A stretch of 64,000 bases of DNA, taken from Streptomyces sp. NA04227 (GTDB taxonomy: Bacteria > Actinomycetota > Actinomycetes > Streptomycetales > Streptomycetaceae). The stretch lies in contig NZ_CP054918.1 in NCBI RefSeq assembly GCF_013364195.1, positions 5,631,001 to 5,695,000 on the forward strand, read 5' to 3'. This document shows positions 1-7,635 of this stretch, in pieces. Positions within the stretch are counted from its first letter, which is position 1, and each line of letters begins with the position of its first letter. Position numbers and translations under genes: made by a program. The notes beneath the pieces were generated by a model. That model made no database searches. It had not been told where the DNA came from and was given only the letters and a program-made list of their open reading frames with translations.

Positions 1-2
1 TC

Positions 3-569
3 ATGGGCGGGCCGGACGAGCCGGGCCCCGTGGCGAGCGCGCCGTTGCTGGCGCTCGCCTGTGCCGTCGCGCCGGGCAGTTGGTGTGCGCGACTCTTCGC
101 GACGGTGTCGGCGCGCAACCTGGCGGGCAGCCGCGGGCTCGCCGAATTCACCGCGCGGGTACGGCCGTTGCTGCTCGCGGCCGTCCTGCTGTTCCTGTGC
201 GCACTCGGCCTGTTGCTCGCACTGACCACCGCGGTCCTCGGCGGCGAGGCCGGATACGCGCACCCGGCCGCCCTCGGCGCGCTGCTGTTCCTCGCCCGGC
301 TGCTGCTCGCACGCGGCTTCACCCATGCCCCGGCCCTGGTACTCGCCGCGGTCGGTACCGGCGAGGCACTGGCGCTGGCGACTGTGTTCGCGGGACGACT
401 GCCCGGCTGTGAATCCCTCTCCGTACCGGTGCAGCGCATCGTCGAGGACCACGGCCCCGGCCCGGTGGCCGCACTGATCTGCGGTACCGGCGCACTCGTT
501 CTGCTCCTCCACGCCCTGCGCGCCCTCGCCAGGGCATCCGCCCACACCCGCGAGGGAGGAACCCGGTGA
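3..569 (+). CDS. C-terminal part of a multi-span membrane protein (probably cut by the window edge)
   Basis: The frame is open from the first bases, so the ATG at base 3 may be internal. The visible 188 residues hold about four hydrophobic helices (near residues 56-78, 90-105, 110-130 and 152-172) and a short basic tail. No catalytic motif is visible and I do not recognise the family. The stop overlaps the GTG of the next ORF (GTGA), and a GAGGGAGGA ribosome site lies inside its 3' end, so it belongs to the operon that continues with an epimerase and a spherulin-4-like protein. By context it could be a polysaccharide transporter or polymerase subunit (PelG-like), but that is inference only. 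Confidence 0.6.
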   Translation: MGGPDEPGPVASAPLLALACAVAPGSWCARLFATVSARNLAGSRGLAEFTARVRPLLLAAVLLFLCALGLLLALTTAVLGGEAGYAHPAALGALLFLARLLLARGFTHAPALVLAAVGTGEALALATVFAGRLPGCESLSVPVQRIVEDHGPGPVAALICGTGALVLLLHALRALARASAHTREGGTR

Positions 570-1102
570 ACGGCCCGCGCGCCAGCGCGCGCACCACCGT
601 CGTCCGCCCGAGCGCACACCTCACCACCCTCCGCACCACTTCCCTCCCGAGCGCGCACCCCACACCCGCCACCCACCCCACCCCGCACGCCCCCGGCGCA
701 CACCATCCGCCCGCCCCCACAACCCACGCCACGCGCACCTCGCGCGCCCCCGGCACCCACCGCCCCGGCACCCCTGCCCCGCCCCCGGCGGCAGGCCCTC
801 CCCGCCGGACGTCCCCACGCTCCCCGGCCGGGGCCTCCCGACTCACCACGGCACACCCTCGAAGGGACACCCAGATGACCGCTCCGCCTCGCGAGACCAC
901 CGCTCCCCTCGCACCGCCCCCCGGTACGGCGACACCGGACGAGGACCGCCCCGGCCGCCCGAGCGGCCCGGTCCGTACCCCGGACCCCGGCCCCGCCCCC
1001 TCTCCCGCCCCCGCGCGAACCACGGCAACCCCCCGAGCCCTGGCAACCTCCCGTCGCCCGGCAACTCCCCACACCCACAAGCACAAGGGGGACGCCCGAT
1101 GA
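566..1102 (+). CDS. Pro/Thr/Arg-rich low-complexity ORF of unknown function
   Basis: This 178-codon ORF starts with GTG overlapping the previous stop and ends in an ATGA overlap with the epimerase gene, and a good Shine-Dalgarno (GGGAGGA) precedes its start. Composition is almost entirely Pro, Thr, Ala, Arg, Ser and His, with no predicted fold, signal peptide or membrane segment. Tight coupling on both sides argues that it is translated; the composition is also what any open frame in extreme-GC DNA would give. It may be a disordered linker protein or the remnant of a degraded gene. An internal ATG at 874 could be an alternative start. Confidence 0.4.
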   Translation: MNGPRASARTTVVRPSAHLTTLRTTSLPSAHPTPATHPTPHAPGAHHPPAPTTHATRTSRAPGTHRPGTPAPPPAAGPPRRTSPRSPAGASRLTTAHPRRDTQMTAPPRETTAPLAPPPGTATPDEDRPGRPSGPVRTPDPGPAPSPAPARTTATPRALATSRRPATPHTHKHKGDAR

Positions 1103-2055
1103 GAGTTCTGCTGATCGGTGCCACGGGGTACCTGGGCCGGTTCGTCGCCGAGCGGCTGCTCGCGGACCCGGCGGTGCAGCTCACCGCGCTCGGCCGCCGC
1201 GACGACGCGGATGTCCGCTTCGACCTCGCGGGCGGCAGCCCCGGCGCGCTGAGCCGCTTTCTGGACGCGGTGCACCCGGGCGTCGTCATCAACTGCGCGG
1301 GCGCCACCCGGGGCGGCGCCCGGGACCTGACCCGGCACAACACGGTCGCCGTCGCCACCGTCTGCGAGGCGCTGCGCCGCAGCGGCTGCGGGGCGCGCCT
1401 GGTCCAGCTCGGCTGCGGCGCGGAGTACGGGCCGAGCCAGCCAGGTTCCTCCACCGCCGAGGACGCGGTGCCAAGGCCCGGCGGCCCGTACGGGGTGAGC
1501 AAGCTCGCCGCCACCGAGCTGGTGCTCGGCTCCGGTCTCGACGCGGTGGTGCTGAGGGTCTTCTCGCCCGCCGGTCCCGGCACCCCGGCGGGCTCCCCGC
1601 TCGGCCGGCTCGCGGAGGCGATGCGGCGGGCCATGCAGTCCGGGGACGGCGAACTGAAGCTCGGCGGGCTCGGCGCGCAACGGGACTTCGTCGACGTACG
1701 CGACGTGGCGCGCGCCGTGCACGCCGCCTCGCTGTCGGCCGCCCAGGGCGTGGTCAACATCGGCTCCGGCCGCGCGGTCCGGCTGCGCGACGCCGCCGCC
1801 ACCCTCGCCCGGGTCGCCGGATACGGCGGCACCCTGCACGAACTGGACGGCCCCGCCCACCCGGTGCGCGGCCCCATCGGACACCCGCGCGGCGAGCAGG
1901 AGCAGCCCGGGCCCGTACACCCGTATCCGGACGGCTGCGGCAGCTGGCAGCAGGCCGATGTGCGTACCGCCCGCGACCGGCTCGGCTGGCGGCCCCGGAT
2001 CCTCCTGGAGGAGTCGCTCGCCGACATCTGGATGGAGGCGGCATGCCGCATCTGA
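1099..2055 (+). CDS. NAD-dependent epimerase/dehydratase (extended SDR)
   Basis: A 318-residue extended short-chain dehydrogenase. The N-terminal Rossmann motif is GATGYLG (residues 8-14) and the active-site Tyr-Lys pair is in PYGVSK (about residue 133), followed by the usual C-terminal substrate domain. Enzymes of this family epimerise, dehydrate or reduce nucleotide sugars using bound NAD(P). The ATG overlaps the stop of the preceding ORF, and the end overlaps the start of the spherulin-4-like gene by 13 bp, so the genes are translationally coupled. The context suggests a sugar-nucleotide step in making an extracellular polysaccharide or glycoconjugate. The substrate cannot be read from sequence. 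Confidence 0.85.
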   Translation: MRVLLIGATGYLGRFVAERLLADPAVQLTALGRRDDADVRFDLAGGSPGALSRFLDAVHPGVVINCAGATRGGARDLTRHNTVAVATVCEALRRSGCGARLVQLGCGAEYGPSQPGSSTAEDAVPRPGGPYGVSKLAATELVLGSGLDAVVLRVFSPAGPGTPAGSPLGRLAEAMRRAMQSGDGELKLGGLGAQRDFVDVRDVARAVHAASLSAAQGVVNIGSGRAVRLRDAAATLARVAGYGGTLHELDGPAHPVRGPIGHPRGEQEQPGPVHPYPDGCGSWQQADVRTARDRLGWRPRILLEESLADIWMEAACRI

Positions 2056-2834
2056 CCAGACCCCGCGCCCTGCGCGCCGGTACCGGCTCCGGCACCCGCT
2101 TCGCCCTGCCGGGCCTGGCCCACCCACTGGTCGCCCCCGCCGAGTGGGCCGAGCCGACCCGGCCCGGCACCCCCGTGGACTGGGTGGTCCTGAACGTCTC
2201 CGCCCGTGGTCCCGGCCAGCGGCCCGACCCGCACTGCCTGGCCGCGGTCGGGCGGCTGACCAACGCGGGGGTACGTGTTCTCGGTCACCTCGACCTCACC
2301 TGGGGCACCCGGTCCTTCGGCGAGATCGTCTCGGACGCGCACCGCTACGTGGACTGGTACCGGCCCGACGGCTTCCTGCTCGCCCGCTGCCCCACCGACC
2401 GCGCCGCGCTGCCCGAGGTCCGCCGTACCGTGGCGACCCTGCGCGCGCTGCTCGGTACCGAGCGCCGGCGCACGGGCCGGGCGCGCACGCCCCGGGGCGC
2501 GCACATCGTCCTCGGCCACGGCCGCCATCCGTACCCCGGATACGCGGAGAGCGGCGACCAGTTGATCACCTTCCACGGGCCGTGGAGCGACTACCGCTGG
2601 TCGCAGGCGGCCGAGTGGACCGCCGACTACCCGCCGGACCGCTTCTGTCACCTGGTCCACTCACTGCCCGCGGGACATCTGGAGGAGGCGCTGCGCATCG
2701 CGCGCTGGCAGGGGGCCGGGACGGTCTGCTTCACCGACCGGACCCGGCGCGGACCGGCCGCCGCGCCCTGGGAGGCCATGCCCGGCTACTGGGACGAGAT
2801 CGTCTCGCACGTCGGAACGGGTGTCTCGGAATGA
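2043..2834 (+). CDS. Spherulin-4 (spherulation-specific family 4) like protein
   Basis: 263 residues with the layout of the spherulin-4 family: VDWVVLNVS near residue 40, a GHLDLTWG strand, WYRPDGFLL near 108, then ITFHGPWSDY, HLVHSLP and a terminal AGTVCFTDRT strand. The family is a TIM-barrel and includes Aspergillus Sph3 (GH135), which cuts galactosaminogalactan. In relatives I recall, the strand after DG carries acidic catalytic residues (DGIF-x-DE) and the later strand reads F-E-G; here these are LLARC and F-H-G, so the expected acids are missing. It may bind rather than cut sugar. No signal peptide is evident. Its last codons carry the sigma-R promoter of moeZ. Confidence 0.7.
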   Translation: MPHLTRPRALRAGTGSGTRFALPGLAHPLVAPAEWAEPTRPGTPVDWVVLNVSARGPGQRPDPHCLAAVGRLTNAGVRVLGHLDLTWGTRSFGEIVSDAHRYVDWYRPDGFLLARCPTDRAALPEVRRTVATLRALLGTERRRTGRARTPRGAHIVLGHGRHPYPGYAESGDQLITFHGPWSDYRWSQAAEWTADYPPDRFCHLVHSLPAGHLEEALRIARWQGAGTVCFTDRTRRGPAAAPWEAMPGYWDEIVSHVGTGVSE

Positions 2835-2853
2835 AGAAGGCCGTGGCACTGTT
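2828..2853 (+). promoter_or_regulatory. Sigma-R type promoter for moeZ
   Basis: GGAAT (2828-2832), an 18-bp spacer and GTT (2851-2853) match the Streptomyces sigma-R consensus exactly. The -35 box overlaps the stop codon of the upstream gene. Transcription would start near 2859, about 40 nt before the moeZ GTG. Confidence 0.8.
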
Positions 2854-2898
2854 ACGGGAAGGAACCACCGTTTTTGACGTCCGACCAACGGAGCCCCC

Positions 2899-4077
2899 GT
2901 GTCGCTGCCACCCCTGGTCGAGCCCGCATCCGAGCTCACCGTAGACGAGGTCCGCAGGTACTCCCGCCACCTGATCATCCCCGATGTGGGCATGGACGGG
3001 CAGAAGCGGCTGAAGAACGCCAAGGTGCTGTGTGTGGGCGCCGGCGGTCTCGGTTCGCCCGCCCTGATGTATCTCGCCGCGGCCGGTGTCGGCACGCTCG
3101 GCATCGTGGAGTTCGACGAGGTCGACGAGTCGAACCTGCAGCGCCAGATCATCCACAGCCAGGCGGACATCGGCCGCTCCAAGGCCGAGTCCGCGCGGGA
3201 CAGTGTCAAGGGCATCAACCCCTACACGAACGTGATCCTTCACCAGGAACGGCTCGAGGCCGAGAACGTGATGGAGATCTTCGGCCAGTACGACCTGATC
3301 GTCGACGGCACGGACAACTTCGCCACCCGTTACCTGGTCAACGACGCCTGCGTGCTGCTGAACAAGCCGTACGTCTGGGGCTCGATCTACCGTTTCGACG
3401 GCCAGGCCTCGGTCTTCTGGTCCGAGCACGGCCCCTGCTACCGCTGCCTGTACCCGGAGCCGCCCCCGCCGGGCATGGTGCCCTCCTGCGCCGAGGGCGG
3501 CGTCCTCGGTGTGCTGTGCGCCTCGATCGGTTCGATCCAGGTCAACGAGGCCATCAAGCTGCTCGCGGGTATCGGTGAGCCGCTGGTCGGCCGCCTGATG
3601 ATCTACGACGCCCTGGAGATGCAGTACCGCCAGGTCAAGGTCCGCAAGGACCCCGACTGCGCGGTCTGCGGCGAGAACCCCACCGTCACCGAACTCATCG
3701 ACTACGAGGCCTTCTGCGGCGTCGTGTCCGAGGAGGCCCAGGAGGCGGCGGCCGGTTCCACGATCACGCCCAAGCAGCTCAAGTCGTGGATCGACGACGG
3801 CGAGAGCATCGACATCATCGACGTCCGCGAGCCGAACGAGTACGAGATCGTCTCCATCCCGGGCGCCCGGCTGATCCCCAAGAACGAGTTCCTGATGGGC
3901 ACCGCCCTCCAGGACATGCCGCAGGACAAGAAGATCGTCCTGCATTGCAAGACGGGTGTCCGCAGTGCGGAAGTCCTCGCGGTCCTGAAGTCCGCGGGCT
4001 TCGCCGACGCGGTGCACGTGGGCGGCGGCGTCATCGGCTGGGTCAACCAGATCGAGCCGGAGAAGCCCGTCTACTGA
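2899..4077 (+). CDS. moeZ: MoeZ-type sulfur-carrier adenylyltransferase/sulfurtransferase (ThiF-rhodanese fusion)
   Basis: 392 residues, the standard length. The N-terminal E1-like domain has the ATP loop GAGGLGSP (about residue 48) and two CxxC pairs (Cys180/183 and Cys254/257) that bind zinc. The C-terminal rhodanese domain carries the persulfide cysteine in HCKTGVRS (Cys350). The enzyme adenylates the C-terminus of small sulfur carriers (MoaD, ThiS, CysO types) and then sulfurates them, feeding molybdopterin, thiamin and cysteine synthesis in the cytoplasm. The GTG start has GGAG six bases upstream. A perfect sigma-R promoter precedes it, consistent with thiol-stress induction. Tandem repeats and a terminator follow. 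Confidence 0.95.
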   Translation: MSLPPLVEPASELTVDEVRRYSRHLIIPDVGMDGQKRLKNAKVLCVGAGGLGSPALMYLAAAGVGTLGIVEFDEVDESNLQRQIIHSQADIGRSKAESARDSVKGINPYTNVILHQERLEAENVMEIFGQYDLIVDGTDNFATRYLVNDACVLLNKPYVWGSIYRFDGQASVFWSEHGPCYRCLYPEPPPPGMVPSCAEGGVLGVLCASIGSIQVNEAIKLLAGIGEPLVGRLMIYDALEMQYRQVKVRKDPDCAVCGENPTVTELIDYEAFCGVVSEEAQEAAAGSTITPKQLKSWIDDGESIDIIDVREPNEYEIVSIPGARLIPKNEFLMGTALQDMPQDKKIVLHCKTGVRSAEVLAVLKSAGFADAVHVGGGVIGWVNQIEPEKPVY

Positions 4078-4142
4078 CGGAGGCCGGTCCGCTGACCGAG
4101 GAAGCCGGTCTGCTGACCGAGGAAGCCGGTCTGCTGACCGAG
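4074..4142. repeat. 21-bp tandem repeat at the moeZ stop codon
   Basis: Two identical 21-bp copies (4091-4111 and 4112-4132) are followed by a partial copy to 4142 and preceded by a diverged copy that contains the moeZ TGA (4075-4077). The unit has the form GCTGACCGAGG...GGTCT. It looks like local duplication of the gene's 3' end. Confidence 0.85.
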
Positions 4143-4162
4143 CGGCCTCGGCCCGAACACTT

Positions 4163-4209
4163 CGAAGGGCCCCAACTCCTCCCCGCCGGGGAGAAGTTGG
4201 GGCCCTTCG
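4163..4209. terminator. Strong hairpin between convergent moeZ and peptidase gene
   Basis: Fifteen-base perfect arms (4163-4177 and 4195-4209, CGAAGGGCCCCAACT and its complement) enclose a GC-rich loop. It sits between converging genes and probably serves both strands. There is no U-tract, as is common in Streptomyces. Confidence 0.8.
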
Positions 4210-4231
4210 CCGTGACCGGGCGCCGGTGGCC

Positions 4232-5782
4232 TCAGTCGCAGACCTTCCCGTCCTTGGGCACCTCGCCCTTCAGGAGGTAGTCGTCGACGGTGCCGTCGAC
4301 GCAGTCGCTGCCGCTGCCGTACGCACCGTGGCCCTCGCCCTTCCAGGTCAGCATCACGCCGACGTCCTTGCCGAGTTCGTCGGCCATCCGCCGGGTGCCC
4401 TCGTACGGGGTGGCCGGGTCACCGGTGTTGCCGACGACCAGGACGGGTGCGGCGCCGGGGGCGGAGACCTCGGGGGTGTCCTCCAGGCCCGGCACCGTCC
4501 AGCCGTGGCACCAGCCCGCGGTGTCCCAGCCCAGGAACTCCCCGAACACCGGAGACAGGCGCCGGAATTCGGCGAGTTCACGCTTGGCCTCGGCGGCGGT
4601 CGGGCGCTCCTTGGCGTCCCGGCAGGAGATGGCCCGCTGGGAGTGGCTCTGGGTGTCGTAACTGCCCGCTTCGTCACGGCCGTTGTAGGCATCGGCGAGA
4701 CGCAGCAGCTCACTGCCGTCGCCGTCCTCGGCCGCTTCGAGTCCCGCGGTGAGCGCGGGCCAGTTGTCCTTGCTGTACAGGGTGACCGCGATACCGGTCT
4801 GCGCCAGCGTCTGGGTCAGCTCGCGCCCGCCGCCCGCGGGCATCGGCTTCGCGTCGAGCCCGTCGAGCAGGCGCACTATGCGGGCGGTGCCCTTCTTGGG
4901 GTCCTCGCCGGTGGAGCGCAGGTAGTCCTCCAGCGCCCGCTGGAAGCCCAGGGCCTGGTTCTTGGCGTGCCCGACGGCGCCCGCGCTCGGGTCGACGACG
5001 GCGTCGAGCACCACCCGGCCCACCCGGCCCGGGAACAAGTGGGCGTAGGTGCCGCCGAGTTGGGTGCCGTAGGAGATGCCGAAGTAGTGCATCTTGTCGT
5101 CGCCGAGCACCTGACGCATCAGGTCCATGTCGTGGGCGGTCGCCTGGGTCGACAGATGCGGAAGGAGCTCCCCGGCGTCGCGGTCGCAGCCCTTGGCGAA
5201 GTCGGCCGCGTCCGCGAGGAAGGTCTTCTCCTCCTTGGCGTCGTCGGGGGAGAGGTCGATCGTCTCGGCCGCCGCTACCTTCTCGTCGTCGCGGCAGCGC
5301 AGGCCCTCGCTCGCCGCCACGCCGCGCGGGTCGAAGCTCACCAGGTCGTACCGGCCGCGCAGCTTCCCGTACAGGTCGGACAGCGAGGGCAGGCCGGAGA
5401 TGCCGGAGCCGCCGGGGCCGCCGAAGTTGAACAGGAGCGAGCCGAGGCGGTCGCCCTCGCCGGTGGACTCGGCGCGGATCAGGGCGATGCCGATCCGTTC
5501 GCCGTCGGGCTTCGCGTAGTCCCGGGGCACCTGGAGCGTCGCGCACTGCCACTCGGAGCCGGGCGCCTGGCCGGAGGAGTCGGCCTCGCAGCGTCCCCAG
5601 TCCAGCTTCTGCCCGGTCAGCGCCGCGGGCAGCGCGGGCTGATCCCCGCCCTGGGCCCCGGACGGGTTCGTCGGGCGCTTCGTGTCCTTCGGGTCCTTGT
5701 CCCCGTCGGAATCCCCGGAGCCACCGCACCCCGCTATCAGCAGTGCCGCCGCGGCTGCCGCCACGACGCGTACGACTCGCAT
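4232..5782 (-). CDS. Tap-family secreted peptidase, alpha/beta-hydrolase lipoprotein (SlpD/SlpE-like)
   Basis: 516 residues. A signal peptide ends in a lipobox, LLIAGC (Cys about 20), followed by an Asp/Lys-rich linker, so the protein is tethered to the outer face of the membrane. The alpha/beta-hydrolase fold shows the oxyanion segment FNFGGPGGSG, the nucleophile GISYG, the acid in GNTGDPATPYE and the His in GEGHGAYG, as in Streptomyces tripeptidyl aminopeptidases with the TAP-like C-terminal domain. The ATG at 5782 has GGGAGG eight bases upstream; an in-frame ATG at 5800 has none. It lies in tandem with a paralogue of exactly the same length. Confidence 0.9.
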   Translation of the reverse strand: MRVVRVVAAAAAALLIAGCGGSGDSDGDKDPKDTKRPTNPSGAQGGDQPALPAALTGQKLDWGRCEADSSGQAPGSEWQCATLQVPRDYAKPDGERIGIALIRAESTGEGDRLGSLLFNFGGPGGSGISGLPSLSDLYGKLRGRYDLVSFDPRGVAASEGLRCRDDEKVAAAETIDLSPDDAKEEKTFLADAADFAKGCDRDAGELLPHLSTQATAHDMDLMRQVLGDDKMHYFGISYGTQLGGTYAHLFPGRVGRVVLDAVVDPSAGAVGHAKNQALGFQRALEDYLRSTGEDPKKGTARIVRLLDGLDAKPMPAGGGRELTQTLAQTGIAVTLYSKDNWPALTAGLEAAEDGDGSELLRLADAYNGRDEAGSYDTQSHSQRAISCRDAKERPTAAEAKRELAEFRRLSPVFGEFLGWDTAGWCHGWTVPGLEDTPEVSAPGAAPVLVVGNTGDPATPYEGTRRMADELGKDVGVMLTWKGEGHGAYGSGSDCVDGTVDDYLLKGEVPKDGKVCD

Positions 5783-5985
5783 CAACTGTTCCCTCCCCAT
5801 GGCCGCCCCTCTCCACCGCTCACGCGGCCCGGACGGTGGCGACATAGTAGGCGTACCTGCCGACAGGGGATCCGGCGGGCGCTCCCGGGCGCTCCAGGGC
5901 GCTCCCGGACAGGTACGGACCGGCGTGCACGCGGGCGCCTGCGCCCGCGCCCCACGGGCGCGCGCCCGCGACGAGCGCGTACCCC

Positions 5986-7536
5986 TCAGCCGCACACCTT
6001 GCCGCTCCTGGGCACCCGGCCCGCGAGCAGATACTCGTCGACGGTGGCGCGTACACAGGCGTCGCCGCTGTCGTAGGAGCCATGGCCCTGGCCGCGGTAG
6101 GTGAGTTCGACGCCCACGCCCTTGCCGAGGGCCCGCGCCATGCGGTGGGTGCCCTCGTACGGGGTGGCCGGGTCGCCGGTGTTGCCGACGACCAGGATCG
6201 GGGGCGCGCCCGGGGCGCTCACCTCGGGGTGATCGGCGGCGCCGGGCACCGGCCAGTCGGTGCAGCCGAGCATCCCCCACGCCAGGTACTCGCCGAACAG
6301 CGGCGCCGCCCTGCGGAAGGCGGGGAGCCGGTGCCGTACGTCCGCGACCGAGTAACGCGCCTTCTCGTCCGAGCAGTTGATGGCCATGTTGGCGGCCTGG
6401 ATATTGCTGTACGAACCGTTGGGATTGCGGCCGTTCATGGCGTCGGACAGCAGCATCAGGGTCTGGCCCCGGCCGTCGTAGGCCTCCTGCAGACCCTGGA
6501 TCAGGTAGTCCCAGAAGTCCTTCGAATAGAGCGACTGCGCGATGCCGTTGAGGGCCGCGGTCTGGGTGAGGCGGCGCGGGAGGGCGCCGGGCAGGGGCCT
6601 TCGGTCCAGGCGTTTCAGGAGCGCCACCATCCGCGACTCGACCTCGGCGGCCGAGTCGCCGAGCGGGCATTCCTCCCGCCTGCCGGCGCAGTCCTCGGCG
6701 AAGTTGTCGAGCGCCAGCTGGAAGCCGCGGGCCTGGCCGAGGGCGCCCTGCTCCGAGGAGCGCGAGGGGTCGACCACCGCGTCCAGCACGGCCCGGCCCA
6801 CCCGCCTGGGGAACAAGTGCGCGTAGACACCGCCGAGTTCGGTGCCGTACGAGATCCCGAAGTAGTACAACTTGGCGTCGCCGAGCACCCGGCGCATCAG
6901 GTCCAGGTCGCGGGCGGCGTCCGTGGTGCGCACATGCGGCAGCATCGCACCGGAGTTCTTCGCGCAACTGCTGTTGAAATCGCGGGTGTTGTCGAGCAGC
7001 GCGGTGCGCTCGGCGGCGTTGTCCGGAGTGGCGTCCTGCTGAAAGTGCGCGTCGAGCTGTCGCCCGTTCTGGCAGATCACCGGCGCGCTCGCGCCGACCC
7101 CGCGCGGGTCGAAGCTCACCAGGTCGTAGCGGGTGCGCAGCTTCGCGTACTGGTCGCCGAAGGACGGCAGCGCACTGACCCCCGAGCCGCCGGGCCCGCC
7201 GAAGTTGAAGATCAACGAGCCGATCCGGCCCTTCTCGGTGCCGGTGGTGGTGGCCCGTACCAGCGCGAGATCGATGGTCTCGCCCCTGGGCTCGTCCCAG
7301 TCGCGGGGCGCCTTCATCGTCGTGCACTGCCACCGGCCGCCCCCGGCCGCGGCGGTCGGCGCCCGCCCCGCGCCCTGCGCCTCGTCGGGCACGGGGCAGT
7401 CCGACCAGCTCAGCCGCTGCCGCGACAGGTCCTCGTGCCCCTCGCCCTTGTCGTCGCCGCAGCCCGGCAGCGAGGCGGCCAGCACGACGAAGGAGACGAG
7501 GGCAGCGGCGCGCGGCGCGCGGGGCGGCATCGGCAT
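5986..7536 (-). CDS. Tap-family secreted peptidase, paralogue of the downstream gene
   Basis: 516 residues from the chosen ATG at 7536, which has GAGGA at proper spacing; the in-frame ATG at 7545 has its GAGG directly abutting. The signal peptide ends in a lipobox (ASLPGC). Catalytic parts match the neighbour: FNFGGPGGSG, GISYG (Ser), GNTGDPATPYE (Asp) and GQGHGSYDSG (His), with the TAP-like C-terminal domain. It is expected to remove short peptides from the N-termini of extracellular peptides. The two genes are separated by about 200 bp and look like an old tandem duplication, perhaps with different peptide preferences. Confidence 0.88.
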   Translation of the reverse strand: MPMPPRAPRAAALVSFVVLAASLPGCGDDKGEGHEDLSRQRLSWSDCPVPDEAQGAGRAPTAAAGGGRWQCTTMKAPRDWDEPRGETIDLALVRATTTGTEKGRIGSLIFNFGGPGGSGVSALPSFGDQYAKLRTRYDLVSFDPRGVGASAPVICQNGRQLDAHFQQDATPDNAAERTALLDNTRDFNSSCAKNSGAMLPHVRTTDAARDLDLMRRVLGDAKLYYFGISYGTELGGVYAHLFPRRVGRAVLDAVVDPSRSSEQGALGQARGFQLALDNFAEDCAGRREECPLGDSAAEVESRMVALLKRLDRRPLPGALPRRLTQTAALNGIAQSLYSKDFWDYLIQGLQEAYDGRGQTLMLLSDAMNGRNPNGSYSNIQAANMAINCSDEKARYSVADVRHRLPAFRRAAPLFGEYLAWGMLGCTDWPVPGAADHPEVSAPGAPPILVVGNTGDPATPYEGTHRMARALGKGVGVELTYRGQGHGSYDSGDACVRATVDEYLLAGRVPRSGKVCG

Positions 7537-7635
7537 GCCACCCATCCTCGGGCCGCCGTGCCGGGCCCGCCCGGGGCGTGGTCCGAGCGGGTGAGCCAGC
7601 CCGCTACGGCAGCGGCGTCGCGCAAGGGCCCGCGG

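Noticed and set aside
319..2660. Long minus-strand open frames opposite the epimerase and spherulin-like genes
   Set aside because: Composition is Arg/Gly/Ala/Pro-rich without motifs, typical of antisense frames in high-GC DNA, and the plus-strand genes have clear family motifs.
4074..4142. CRISPR array
   Set aside because: Repeats are directly adjacent without spacers; the same holds for 53730-53830 and 56916-56991. No cas genes are present.
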